Assembly: GCF_025399195.1 (NCBI RefSeq)
Contig: NW_026252149.1
Span: 1-64,000, forward strand
DNA length: 64,000 nt
Origin: Umbelopsis ramanniana AG
Lineage: Eukaryota > Mucoromycota > Umbelopsidomycetes > Umbelopsidales > Umbelopsidaceae
Reading direction: 5' to 3'
Shown here piece after piece: positions 1 through 10,822 of this stretch. The translations under genes and the position numbers were made by a program. Under the pieces are notes generated by a model. The model had not been told where the DNA came from. It ran no database searches and saw only the letters and a list, made by a program, of their open reading frames with translations. Position 1 is the stretch's first letter. Each line of letters opens with the position of its first letter.

Positions 1-156
1 TCGAACCCAAAACGCAGTCACTTATACAAAAGGTCGAACCCAAACCTCAACCTCGAACCCAAAACGCAGTCACTTATACAAAAGATCGAACCCAAACCTC
101 AACCTCGAACCCAAAACGCAGTCACTTATACAAAAGGTCGAACCCAAACCTCCAAA
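1..156. repeat. 52-bp tandem minisatellite, three copies
   Basis: Three head-to-tail units of 52 bp begin at 1, 53 and 105. They are nearly identical: unit 2 has one G-to-A change, and unit 3 diverges in its last few bases. Each unit contains the sub-motif tcgaaccca twice, and further isolated copies follow at about 157-190. The array touches the window edge, so its true copy number is unknown. There is no spacer variation. Confidence 0.95.
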
Positions 157-327
157 AATTCGAACCCAAATTCCAAAACTTCGAATCGCAAAGCGAAATC
201 ACGCATCAGCAATGTCAACCCTACAACCATCATAATTCGCATCGCATATTTATTAATGTTAACACAGATAAATGGTACGATACTCGCAATTGATACGTAC
301 GGAGCATTCTATGTACATGATTACATA

Positions 328-1947
328 TCACATCTTTTGCTTTTTCGTGGGGGATGTAACACATGAAGGGATATAAAGCTTGTCTTTACATCCATGGGAC
401 AGTGGAGGTGTACGATATCTAGATGTAATGACATCAATTTCTGTACTATCGCCATCATTACTACTATTATAACGCTCGACGTCCTTGATAACTTGCCGGA
501 TTAAGGCTTTCGCTTTCCAGGTTAGTTTTATGACATTAAGAAGCGATGGAAATGTGTTCAAAGTTGTTGGGACTTTACAGGTTGGTGTAGGTAAAACTCG
601 ACAGACGTATCCTGCTGGACAATCCATTAATAGCATCGTTTGGTGCAGACCGAAATGCAATATCCCTGCTATAGACAGCTTTCTAACTGCACTTTCATCA
701 TTATCGCAAAGCTTGAAAAGTTGTATCAACTGGTCCTTCATCATCTTTGGCATCTTTAATTGACGTTCCAACAGTAATTTCGTATCATTTTCGCTATTAT
801 AGCTTTTTCCAGTCTCACCACACGCATACTCGACTTTTAATTTTCGTATCAAAAGGTCTGCACGGTGGCCCATCATTTGACGCTTCATTGAAGTCGTAGA
901 AGCAGCAATCCGATTTTCATTCTTGCGTATTCCAGAAGCTATGCTTGCAGACTCTCCTCTGATAACATAAACTTCATCGAGATCACCAAAGCACCTATCA
1001 AGAGTACTCCATATGTGCGAGATATACCATGACTCCAGATGGTCTTGCGATAATTGACGACACTCTATTTCCATCAATATGCTGTGAATGACATTTCGCG
1101 CCCAGTCCTTGTCAAACGACTCCTTCTGGTCATAGCTAGCATCAAAAGGTCTCTGCTTCCATAAAGTTTCTCGTATTTGTTGTTGGTCAGTCAAGTTGAA
1201 TTCATTGATGTACTCCATGAGATCTCTTGGTAGTGCTGGAAGATGATTATATCTTAACGTCGAAATTTCATCCAATTCATCCTTTGAGAATACATCAAGT
1301 TGCAACCATGTTGAATCCACAGGATTGATTATGAAAGAATGTGCTGAATGCTCATTAGACGCTGCAAGCGCAAAGTCATGCAAGATGTCTTCCACATTCC
1401 TTCCACTTTTTAACTTCCACTTCTGAGAGTCTTCAAATAAAGCAAATTGGATGTTGTGTTCTCGTAAGAGACAGTCCACTTCAGCAACATTTGCTGCAAC
1501 CAAGCCTACCATAAATCCCAAGAATTAGTTTTGGACAACATGAATTCAAGTTAGCATACATCAATACAACATTATAAATTATTATAATTCATTTCATCGT
1601 ACCATGATCGTACTCATAGTGATGTTTCAGCTGGTATCTATACCAAAACTGACCTAAGCAAATAGCACATCCATAGACCTTGAAATTTTCTTCAGTTTCT
1701 CCATCGACGCTTAAATTCTTTTAAATATATTATTAATGTGAATTATCACTTTACCAACAAAAAAATGAGGTACCTTGACGCCGCCAGCCGTGCGATAACC
1801 TCTCTCTCCTGGCCCAATGTCCACACCGGGATGTTTGCGAGCTACATGTCGACGAATGCTATTTCTGAAACCAGTCACAATATCACAGAGTGGGCAAGGA
1901 AATTTCCAACGGTTTACGACCTTCTTTTCAGTGATCGACTTTGACAT
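328..1947 (-). CDS. C2H2 zinc-finger gene of an unrecognised, probably lineage-specific family
   Basis: Exon 1 (1774-1947, 58 codons) starts at an ATG and carries one C2H2 finger (CPLC, then HVARKH) followed by a basic stretch. A consensus donor GTACC lies at 1773. The second exon runs to the stop at 328 and adds about 390 residues; its acceptor is unsettled because no AG near 1500-1520 gives the expected phase. The C-terminal half has HRADLLI and, about ten residues on, EYACGETGK, resembling the D...E-x-x/K spacing of PD-(D/E)XK nucleases. It also has the Cys-rich string MDCPAGYVCRVLPTPT, conserved in the broken copy at 2886-3970. The tail ends with a basic KKQKM, a possible nuclear signal. 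I do not recognise a named domain. Function is unknown; DNA binding or cleavage is inference. Confidence 0.6.
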
Positions 1948-2885
1948 TATATGCGCGCGCGTGCAGTGAGCTTGAATCAGGTCAAGAGACAGCTTTAACT
2001 CCGCACATTTTGGGGTTCACTCCTTAAAGATAATTGAAACGCCGATACATCTTCAAACTGGTCATCGTCAGAGCTCAAATACCGTAAAATCTTGGATAGG
2101 GTATTTAATCATCCGTTACAACCATCACATTCAGAAAATGCATAGAGGTATTCCTATTACATATAAACCCCAAACAAAATTCTATCCACTTACGATATCC
2201 TTACCTCATTGGAAATACCAAATCTCTCGTTACCTTCTCTACAACTTTAATGTGCTTTCATTTAAATCGCGACCTTACAGTTGCATATTTCGTACACATC
2301 CGAGAGAAAACCAATATGCCACAACCAACACAAATACATGAAAACTGTGGCTATCATGTTGTACAGCGTCGTTTGCACAAATACTTTATAACAATAATAT
2401 CTTTTGTGATAAATGATGGGATTCTCGAGAAAGATGTGTAAATACAACAATGACACTAATAGGAACCCAGCCATAATGCTTAAGAATATCCACATAAAAA
2501 ACACCTTATACGACACTTTAGTATCTACACCATAAACCTTGCAAACTGACGTTACACTGGCAACTTCGAACACAAAACGACCAACTTCGAACATGCAACC
2601 AAGCCACATCTCAACTTCCCACGTAGAACCATGATCACTCTTCTAACTTACGAACCTACTACAGCCTAATTGAAATATACGTCACCTGTATTTCATTGTA
2701 GATTTTTATAATAGATGTTGTATAGCACATAAAATGAGAATTTCGTCCAAGGACTAGTTCAACATACATTTTGATTAACTTGCTGATGATGTAAAGACAT
2801 CTTTTGTGTGATGCTGATGGCGAAGATGTACGAACCTGGTAGTAATGACTTCAACTTCTTCCCAATGTTCATCGTCATACCAAAA
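1948..2885. other. Intergenic stretch without a supported gene
   Basis: AT-rich sequence between the two zinc-finger family copies. The only notable item is an open frame on the minus strand (2262-2609, about 115 codons) encoding a hydrophobic peptide with two or three possible membrane segments. It has no recognisable motif, no homologue I can name and no nearby splice structure. I do not call it a gene. Confidence 0.4.
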
Positions 2886-3970
2886 TCATAAAAATTCCAC
2901 TTTATTGATCATATCACGGATTGTTACTTTACCTTTCCAGGTAAGCTCTATCACCTTGAGAACGCTTGGAAATGATTTGATGTTAGTCGGTATTTTGTAA
3001 GTTGGTGTAGGTAAAACTCTACAGACATATCCAGCTGGGCAATCCATAGCCAGCATGATTTCACTAAGACCGCAGTGCAAAATTCCAGCTGCAGATAAAA
3101 TTTCCTAATTATCTCTCGTTATTATCACACAATGTGAAAAGTTGCAGCAATTGATCTTTCATCATCTTCGGCAGTTTCAGATCGCGTTCGAATAACAGTT
3201 TTGTATCCTTCTCGCCGTTATGACTTTTCCCTGATTCACCACATGCGTACTCTGTTTGTAGTTTTTTGAATCAGGAAATTAGCGCGATGACACATAATTT
3301 AACGTATAATTGCAGTGGTCAATGCCGCCAACTCGATTTCGTTCTTTCGAAGAGCAGAAGAAATGCTTACAGATTCTCCTCCGATGGCATGTACTGCATC
3401 AAGGTCCCCAAAGCATCTGTCGAACACACTCCAAATATGTGAGATATACCATGCTTTTAAATGATCTTCACAGAGTTGAGAGCATTCAATTTCCATCATT
3501 ATACTATGGATTACATTTCGAACCCAATCCTTATCAAATGACTTCTTCTTTGCCTAGGCAACATCAACCTCTTTGCTGCCATAGAGCTGTATGCAGCTGT
3601 TGCAAGTCCATCAAATTGAAGTCATTGATAAATGCCGCAAGGTCTTTAGGAATTGCTGAAGTTTTTGACATACGAACGCGGAAATTTTCATCCAGTTCTT
3701 CTTTGGTAAAGATATTCAATTGTTCCCGTGTTGGATCAATGGATTCATGATGAATGAATGCGCCACATGTTCGTGTGTAGATTTACGCGTAAATTCACGT
3801 AACACGTCTTCCACTTTCCTTCCACTTTTCAACATCCACTTATGAGCATCATCAAATAAAGCATACTGGTTGTTGTGTTCTTGTAAAAAGCCCCTTTTTT
3901 GTATGGTTAGTGCTAACGCCAACATGTTCATTGTGATAAAACAATGTCATCCAATGTTAGCGTACATTTA
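2886..3970 (-). pseudogene. Degenerate second copy of the 328-1947 gene family
   Basis: Translated pieces in different frames match the neighbouring gene in order. The N-terminal part is at 3716-3931, the middle at 3299-3499, the nuclease-like segment at about 3110-3290, and the MDCPAGYVCRVLPTPT block at 2886-3080. At least two frame changes and an in-frame TAA near 3110 separate the pieces. The zinc-finger exon is absent: the copy starts inside what is an intron in the intact gene and abuts a truncated aldo-keto reductase. The aspartate of the HRAD motif is asparagine here. This is a 5'-truncated duplicate that is no longer coding. Confidence 0.85.
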
Positions 3971-3984
3971 TGCAATGAAGGTTA

Positions 3985-4614
3985 TCAGATTCCGCCATAG
4001 CTCTGACAGTAACTTCAATTGGTCTAAGAAGTAATTGTCAGTCTTCTTCATATCGATTGACATTCTACAAATATTCTTACGTATCCGGATGGATGCGGTG
4101 ACTGTAAAAAAGATCAATATAATTGGTTTGCAAGCGTTCAAGTGATGCATCGCAGCATCTTCTTAAATATTCTGGATTACCATTGACTCTGAATGTTCCG
4201 CTGCTATAATCATTACCAAACTTGGTAGCTAAGAATACATCCTTACTCCTATCTTTAAGGACTCGAGAAATGACTTTTTCACTGTGGCCCTGACCATAAA
4301 CATCTGCGTAAAATGTTATTAGCACCAGTTCTGTTCCTGATTCTAAGCTTTAAATAGTCGTTATTACCTGCTGTGTCCCAGAAATTGCATCCTATATCGA
4401 GAGCTTTTTTAAGCAAATCAACACTGGACCCATCGTCCGTTTCACCGTAAATACCAGGAGCCTAGTTAAAAATGCTGTTTAACTAATTACTATGAAAGAT
4501 GTGGCATCAACTATGTTATTTGCCTACCAAGCTCATACCACCATATCCGATAGCAGATATCTTGACACCAGTCTTTCCAATTTCGCGTAGTGGGCTTGCC
4601 TGTGGTAGCGTCAT
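3985..4614 (-). pseudogene. Aldo-keto reductase, truncated 5' fragment (copy 1)
   Basis: Four exons are readable: 4528-4614, 4368-4461, 4081-4303 and about 3985-4023, with consensus splice sites and matching phases. They encode the N-terminal half of an NADPH-dependent aldo-keto reductase: GKTGVKISAIGYGGMSL, the DxxxDTA-type segment CNFWDTADVYGQGHSE, the catalytic-region LATKFG, and ERLQTNYIDLFYSHR. Reading continues only to PIEVTVRAMAES, then the sequence changes to the zinc-finger family relic. The second half of the barrel and the NADP phosphate-binding loop are missing, so no active enzyme can be made. The break lies at the same alignment position as in copy 2 at 5750-6404. Confidence 0.88.
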
Positions 4615-5749
4615 ATTTGTTCTTGTATAATTTGTCGCAACAACAAAAATGAAAGTAAAATTTGATCAAGCCCCCTTTAAATATCGAAATTGGCGTTCGG
4701 AGCACAAGAAAGGTGGTCGTAGTCCACGTCATATAGACAGCAAACCTTATGTTAGAGCCGGCAACCTACTATGGAACAGGAAACCGCTTGAAAGCTGGAC
4801 CTGCAGATAACATTTGTTAAATGGTAGAAGGTAGAACTCTGAATATTTCACAAAGCATGTTGCTATCCCAATTATCGTATCGACAAGTTGCAAAGCTGAT
4901 TATTTATTCCACCCGAAGATTTTTCACTGCTACTGGCAGATTTCCATATGGAGCTTTTTATGGACGTCGGCGCAAGAGTTGCTATAGCGTAAATCGCCGG
5001 TAGCAGCTTCATGATTAATGATTATATGTTTGAAGTTAGTAGGGTAAACGGGATGTTTTCTCAGCAGGTTGACTGACGCGCGTACAAAATAAACGTCTTT
5101 TTCTTCAGTCAAGTGAAAATGAAATTCTTTGTTATTTTCAATGAAGTATACTATTTAGGCAAAAATGGATTGAAGCCATTTACTATGCTTTATTTTTTTT
5201 TGGATATATCTACTTATTCATCATATATCTATAAGTAGTCCGCGTCTGCTCGGGTGCTATGAGCTACGGCAACACGTTTATTTCTCTATATCCTTTCTAT
5301 TGTGATCTCGTATGTCGGGTCACCGGTTAGATTTAATTTAAGTAAAATCATATTGTTAATATTTTCTCAGTTTTTCCTTTTATGTTGTTCAAGTTTTGGC
5401 AATAAGCCGCTACGTGAGTCCACATCTGGAGGTGGTGCTGTGGAAAGGAAATATTCTATGCTTTTTTTTTTAAAAAAATAAAAAAATTACGGCGAAATTA
5501 ACAAATAAGCAATTTTTTTTAAAAAAGCTAAATGGGAAGGGACAAAGGTTAGTTGATGAGCGCAAGCTCGAAGTAATACACGGAAATTAAACATTAGCAA
5601 GCAGCCATATTTGTGTGCGCCCAAGCCGCGGGAAAAACGTTATCTCTTTCGACGCGTCATCTTAAGTTTTATCCAGGATTACGAATCAAAGCAAACTTTC
5701 AAATATAAACGGATGCTCGTTCTGTCTCTCAACTGTATCCAAGAGTAAA
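4615..5749. other. Intergenic region between divergent aldo-keto reductase relics
   Basis: This stretch separates two aldo-keto reductase 5' ends that point away from each other, so it originally held their promoters. It contains poly(T)/poly(A) tracts at about 5460-5530 that could form an AT-rich hairpin. Only short open frames occur and none looks coding. Confidence 0.5.
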
Positions 5750-6404
5750 ATGTCAGCTTCACTGCCAAAAATGCAATATGTCAACCTCGGAAACACTGAA
5801 TGCAGAGTATCGAGAATCTGCCTAGGTTGTATGTCATATGGCGACAAAAACTGGGCTAATTGGGTTGTTGAGGAGGATGAATCGCTTCCTCTCATTAAGA
5901 AGGCATACGACGCTGGCATCAACTTTTTCGATACCGGTAAGTGCAAAGCTCCTTTCAAGTTAACCGCTGTCATCCATTATATTCACTAACCTTGATCTAC
6001 TATCTAATGTCTATTCAAATGGCACTAGCGAAATCATTTTGGGAAAGGCTATCAAAAAATACAGTCTTCCACGACATAAAATCGTTGTTGCTACTAAGGT
6101 ATTTAGCGTCACGACTCCAGAAAAGATGTTTTACCGAGCATATGCAAAACCGAAGGAAGATGTTGAAGCAGATGGATATGTCAACTATGGCGGTCTGTCC
6201 CGCAAGCATGTCTTTGACTCCGTCGAAGCCAGTTTAAAGAGACTGGATTTGGAGTACATTGATTTACTCCAGATTCACCGGTAAGATATTTACCCGCCTG
6301 CGGAGGACGTATCTTCATTATCATTCAACATAGCCACTTGATCTATTCAGTTTCGATCCTTACACTCCTGTTGAAGAAACTATGGGAGCTCTGAACGAAA
6401 GAAA
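5750..6404 (+). pseudogene. Aldo-keto reductase, truncated 5' fragment (copy 2)
   Basis: Exon 1 (5750-5936) encodes MQYVNLGNTECRVSRICLG and AYDAGINFFDTG. Exon 2 (about 5999-6280) encodes SNGTSEIILGKAIKKYSLP, VVATKVFS and ASLKRLDLEYIDLLQIHR. Exon 3 (from 6351) encodes FDPYTPVEETMGALNE and then runs into antisense retrotransposon sequence near 6400. The expected acceptor of intron 1 reads TA where AG is needed (about 5997), so splicing is probably also damaged. Family members need about 330 residues; about 180 remain. Sequence divergence from copy 1 shows these are different subfamily members, not a recent duplicate. Confidence 0.87.
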
Positions 6405-6863
6405 CAGACAGGTACTCACTTGCGGGTAGAAGTTGGGGCGTTGTTTGGTGCATTGGCGTGGAGATATATATACTGGGGTAGCGGACGGGTGGACGTGGTC
6501 TGCAAAACTATTGCAAATTTGACCATTGGGACTTTGAGATAACACAGCACCAAGTCCAGTATTGGAAGCATCAGTTGACAGAATTTGGACTTGGTCTTCC
6601 TTAGGAAAGGATAGGATTGGAGGACTGGTTAGCAACTGCTTGATTCTGGTAAAAAGCTTCAACTTGCTCTTGGTTCCAAACAAAAGGGACCTTCTTGCAC
6701 ACAAGACGAACCATGGGTTCTACAACAGAAGCGAAATTGGGCACAAATCGACGTAGTAACCGGCGCTTCCTAAGACGGAACGGATCTCATCTTTGCTCCT
6801 GGGAGACCTCATATCCAGCAACTTTCGTACGTTATGGTCTGTTGGGCTGAGACCATTGGGCAT
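6400..6863 (-). mobile_element. Ty3/gypsy retrotransposon fragment (RT connection and RNase H)
   Basis: On the minus strand the reading GLSPTDHNVRKLL then KDEIRSVLGSAGYY matches the end of gypsy reverse transcriptase. After a frame change, RRFVPNFASVVEPM and FVWNQEQVEAF match the connection segment. Another frame gives ILSTDASNTGLGAVLSQS, the RNase H start with its DAS motif. At least two frameshifts are visible and there is no protease, integrase or LTR. It lies at the point where the aldo-keto reductase coding sequence stops. Confidence 0.85.
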
Positions 6864-7117
6864 TGCCTTCTGTTGAAATAAGGTCTGCATGTATGCCTTA
6901 TGCCATGGCATAGCCCCATGATGCAGAACTTGCCACTGATGCACTTCATTATAGTGTTTTCGAATCCGGTCGCTGTTAACCGAACGAAAGTCGCAGTCAG
7001 AGAAATGGCAGAGGAAGCCGAGTGCGGCCGGCAGCCCGCGAATCTCGTTAGTACCATCTCGGGGCTGCACAACATCAGCACTAGAGGTAGCGACGTCTAC
7101 TGCGCTAAGACATTATA
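6864..7117 (-). pseudogene. OrsD-like (DUF3505-type) zinc-finger relic fused to gypsy sequence
   Basis: The frame that opens near 7117 reads FLCHFSDCDFRSVNSDRIRK, then HYNEVH, then W-HKAYMQTLF, the C-x5-C...H-x4-H plus W...QTLF layout I associate with fungal OrsD/DUF3505 proteins. Immediately downstream, in the same frame, the gypsy connection sequence begins. The family assignment is from memory of the pattern and needs a profile search. The rest of the gene is missing. Confidence 0.45.
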
Positions 7118-7555
7118 AAATAACCAACAAACTTGATCCTGCGAACAGAATGCAAAAGATGTAGTGATTCAGTTGTGGGGATATTTTGGACTGAGATCAG
7201 ACATAGTTAACCGCTTAACTACTCTGATCTTACGAACAGACGGCAAAAAGATGCAGTGATTGGGGAAATTTGATTACAGCGTGAATTTCAGAAGGCTCCT
7301 TCCATTTATTGTTTTACCTCGGAGTTTTATGCTTGCAATTTCTGAACCATGCAACGTCTACGATATGTTGTCACTCTGCGTCATCAAATCAAACACACTT
7401 GTTCGTGAAGTATAATCCTAATGTCCCACTCGAACCATTACATTCGCTTCTTCCGTAACAATGGTTAAATCGGCAATCTCTTTAACATTTTAAACCCTCT
7501 TGCGCTTTCTATTCGAAAGTATACGTACACTACACCTATATCTTTTACTCCAACT
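7118..7555. other. Intergenic region with a degenerate 91-bp direct repeat
   Basis: No coding sequence is supported. Two diverged direct copies of a roughly 45-bp motif (gatc-t-cgaacag followed by caaaagatg-agtgatt) begin at about 7135 and 7226. Confidence 0.5.
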
Positions 7556-8111
7556 ATGGCCAGCTTCAAGAAGGAGGGTCCACCTCCTACGCGGCAGCCC
7601 TTAACAACAGCGCTCCCACCAGAAAGGCATACTCAAATCGCCTAAACTGAACCAGCTCGCCGACCTAATCCAGTTCCAAAGCCTCACCTCACTTCTCGAA
7701 GTGGACACCCACAACTTCCCTGCAAAGAAAGTTGACTGGTTTCTCTTTTGTGAACCAGTACAAGAATCAATCAAACACTCTTTAAGAGTGTACAATAGCA
7801 ACCATATGTTATTTCTCAAACTTAATACTAAAGTTGCAGACCTAACTAGACGCTTCAACGAAATAGACTACCCCTCTTTCACCAATGTAAGCATCACCGT
7901 CCCCAAGTTTTACTTCAACTCTACCCCGTCGCAAAAAGACAAGGGCTTTTCCATGGAAGACCAACGTCGCAATATCGAAAACTGCAAACTTAGTGCTCTA
8001 AACAAAGTCATAGAGCTGAAACAAAAAGCTGCAAAAATATATAAAATACATAATCCCGATCTTCCAGTCCATCGGCGATCAAACTGGTTTGATTGGCTTC
8101 GAATGGTGTGA
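7556..8111 (+). pseudogene. Unrecognised ORF relic
   Basis: An ATG at 7556 opens a short proline-rich frame that ends near 7652. A second frame then reads through LNQLADLIQFQSLTSLLEVD and on to 8111, including NVSITVPKFYFNSTPSQ and a Lys/Ala/Leu-rich helical stretch near the end. The two frames look like one protein broken by an indel at about 7635-7650. I do not recognise the product; given the neighbourhood, a transposon-encoded or expanded-family protein is plausible but unproven. Confidence 0.4.
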
Positions 8112-8511
8112 AGCAAGTTCCACGTCTTACACCGAAGCAACCATGCAACGGGATACTTGGAAGCGCGGTCCTCTTAGAAATGTTGATGGACTAGGACGCA
8201 ATGAACACGGTGCAGAAATCATCGTCATGGAAGGATCGTCAGGACAAACGAAGGAGGATGTCACTCACACGAAGGACGATACCTGGAAAAATATACATGT
8301 TTCGATCTGCGTTCTTGAATCCTTGTTGAGGCAGAATCCCGCCGCACGGCTATCAACTGCTGAAAACTTGAAAGCCTTTTCCATGCAGTCTGTTTGCTCG
8401 ACAATCACCTTGTCAATCACCACCCTTGACGCTCGCAACCCTGGCCAGTACATCCACCAAGAATGCCTACAAGAATCCCCCTGGGTTACAGTCAAAGGCT
8501 GGATTGGCTAA
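8089..8511 (+). pseudogene. Fragment of an unrecognised expanded-family protein
   Basis: The frame overlaps the end of the preceding ORF by 23 nt and encodes about 140 residues including EIIVMEGSSGQTKEDVTHTK and a helical C-terminal half. The acidic E...E-G-S-S-G block followed by regular Leu/Ile spacing resembles the C-terminal half of large paralogous families seen in Mucoromycota genomes; this is recall, not a search. No catalytic motif can be assigned. It is probably the 3' end of a gene whose 5' part is missing or in another frame. Confidence 0.35.
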
Positions 8512-8937
8512 AGCTTTTTGAACTGGTTGCATACTTGGTGACAACGTTGAGGGATGTGATTCGGTCTCATTCTTTTCAATGTAAAATTCCCACTCGAAAT
8601 TCGTAGAAGGGTTCGAAACTCTCGTGACTTTCGACCTCATATAAACGGATATTGGTGGGAATAGAAGAAGGAGGACTTTTTCCGAAGTTAATACACTTAT
8701 TATATGGCAAGGTAAGGTTTATATACTTAGCGTATAAGCAGGATTATTTGAGAAGTTCGAGAAACGTGAAAGATCTACACCAACAAATTTACTCATATAA
8801 TCTTTGCAACTTATTAGGAACAGAATTTTGTGGTCCACCAGTTGCAGAGGGAGAACTCTGGCATTGATGAAATCGACAGGACGGACACCATTCAGTTTAA
8901 CCTCACGAATTTAGATTAGTTTTGCTACAATGTAATA
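8512..8937. other. Intergenic region, nothing recognised
   Basis: Only short open frames are present. A ggttcga motif at about 8606 is not accompanied by an A box or foldable arms, so it is not a tRNA. Confidence 0.5.
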
Positions 8938-9500
8938 TACAGTAATAAAAAGACTACACTAATCCCTTTGAGACAATCATCAAATTGTCACGCTGATTGT
9001 TCCCTTTCTTTTGCGATGCCAAGAGGTGGTGATATTCTTCAAGATTCCAACCAAATGCCATCATTACCTTCATCAGTCCCCATTGTTCTGTGCACAACGC
9101 AATATCGGTATATAGGTGGTTGCGGACTTTTAAACATGGTTTTGTGCATTGATGACCATTGAGAAGATAGCTCCTCACATTTTTTGGTGTATGGAAGTTT
9201 CCATAGGAGCATTGATAGAAGCTGTTTCTTGGCTATTTATCATTTTTGCTTTTTGCTCTGGGAATAGTCAAAGATAGGTAGACTAGGTTGGAATAGGTTG
9301 GGATAGGCAGGTTCGGACTTTTAAAAATAGTTTATGCACTATACAATGGGGACTGATGAATGTAATGATGGCATTTGGTTGGAATTTTTGACGAATATGA
9401 CCACCTCTTTGGCATTGCAAAGAAAGAGAACAATTAGTGTGACAACTTGATGATTGTCTCAAAGGGATACCCTATTTAGTGTAGTCATTTTATTACTGTA
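8938..9500. repeat. Fold-back inverted repeat, about 160-bp arms
   Basis: The left arm (8938-9095) and right arm (9336-9500) are reverse complements over most of their length. They share the outer end tacagtaataaaa-gactaca, the middle ccctttgagacaatcatcaa, and the inner end ttcatcagtccccattgt. The left arm lacks about 9 bp near its outer end. The 240-bp loop contains a direct repeat of the motif tcggactttta with flanks (about 9120 and 9311). It has no ORF. It resembles a MITE or fold-back element, or two inverted copies of a short repeat. Confidence 0.85.
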
Positions 9501-9523
9501 AAAGGCATATATCGTATGCCTCC

Positions 9524-9594
9524 TATGCCTTCCGTAAAAAGCAGTCATGCCTTCTATGCCTTCCGTGAAAAGCAGTCATACCTTCTATGCTTCG
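9524..9594. repeat. 31-bp tandem repeat, two and a third copies
   Basis: Units at 9524-9554 and 9555-9585 differ at two positions (tatgccttccgt-aaaagc core), followed by a partial copy to 9594. The array lies 23 bp outside the right arm of the fold-back repeat. Confidence 0.9.
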
Positions 9595-10822
9595 AAAATC
9601 ATAGAAAGCATATATGAAAGCACAGAAAGCACAGTATAAACATCCAAGTCAACACTGAAGGTGTAGTGTCTCTTTGTAATAATTTTATGGCGCTTAATTT
9701 TTGCCTGTGCCGCTGCCAAGAACTGTTCTATTGGTTTTAAAGCTCATGAGAGCAAGTAGGGGAAATTTTTTTACTGTATTCAGTGAACCCTACTAGAACA
9801 CATTACTTGTCAACATTAAATGGTATGTACTTCCATAATTATGAGAAATGATTAACATCAAGGTTATTATGCTAAGTACCAGGGTTTAAATTGATCATTG
9901 GAATGATATGACGCTGAAGTCTCACTTTATGATTTGAAGGTCTTTGGTTCACGAGTTTGGAGCGCATGAGGTCTTTACCAAAATAAATTGCAAATCTCCA
10001 CTCAGAAAGTTGTCTAAATGAAATGTTGCAGTATTGAAGATTAGCAGTTATCTTTTTTATCTTTTTTATTCTTCTACGAGGTCTCTTGCCGGTCGTCAAG
10101 CTAGAACTCTCACTCATTCCTCAACAGAAGCCATGTCAATACCTGCATCGCTAAAAGACTGCCCAAGTCAAGAGGGGCTGGGAAGTACTGGCAACATCCT
10201 TCAGGCCGAACTTTTGGAGTTGCATGCCTGTTAATACTTCGCTTTTGTCAAATAACCAGACATCTCCACATTAAACCATTCTTGCTTCTCTCAAGCCAGC
10301 GTAGCGTGTATTTCACTAAAATGCGCATGCAGTATCAAGCTGCTGTGTTTGGGTACATTCAACTAGATCGGTTCAACAGGTGCCCAACATAAGACATGAT
10401 TGTGGTCCCAACAGCCTTCTTCCTGGCTCACTTCATCAGACATTCCTTAGATTTCAGAACCTGGGCTGTATAATTGACTTGGCCAACTCGGCAAGGAAGA
10501 GGAGAACATTATTATGCAACCTACAATATGTTTTTTCATCACTTCAAAACGTCAGATCTCGTATACGAGGGTGTCCGTAAGCGAATCGCACACTACCTTT
10601 GAACGTGTAGATAACTGGGAATCGTTACTGCTACTGAAGACGGATGAACGTTTCGTTTCCCATTTAAAAAAGTATGTGATTTTGAAATGGCCCTTTGGAT
10701 TGTGCTGGCCATAGAAAGATGCAATTATTGAAATCGAATGTTATACAAATGGAGCAGCTGGGGAAATCCAGGTTTGGCATCAAAGAAATTTGTCTTGACT
10801 CCTTAATTTAGCAGGAAGGATC
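9595..10822. other. Intergenic region, no supported gene
   Basis: A minus-strand frame at 9872-10117 encodes a very basic peptide (GKRPRRRIKKIKKI near its start), without recognisable homology or splice context. Other frames are short. Nothing here is annotated as a gene. Confidence 0.4.

Noticed and set aside
1-156. Possible CRISPR-like array at the left edge
   Set aside because: The units are directly abutting with no variable spacers, and the genome is eukaryotic.
2262-2609. Hydrophobic 115-codon frame on the minus strand
   Set aside because: No recognisable motif and no supporting context; kept only as a remark in the intergenic entry.
6360-6704. Reading the gypsy fragment as an active element
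   Set aside because: At least two frameshifts, no LTRs, protease or integrase; it is a relic.
8600-8625. ggttcga box-B-like motif suggesting a tRNA
   Set aside because: No A box or cloverleaf arms at the right distance.
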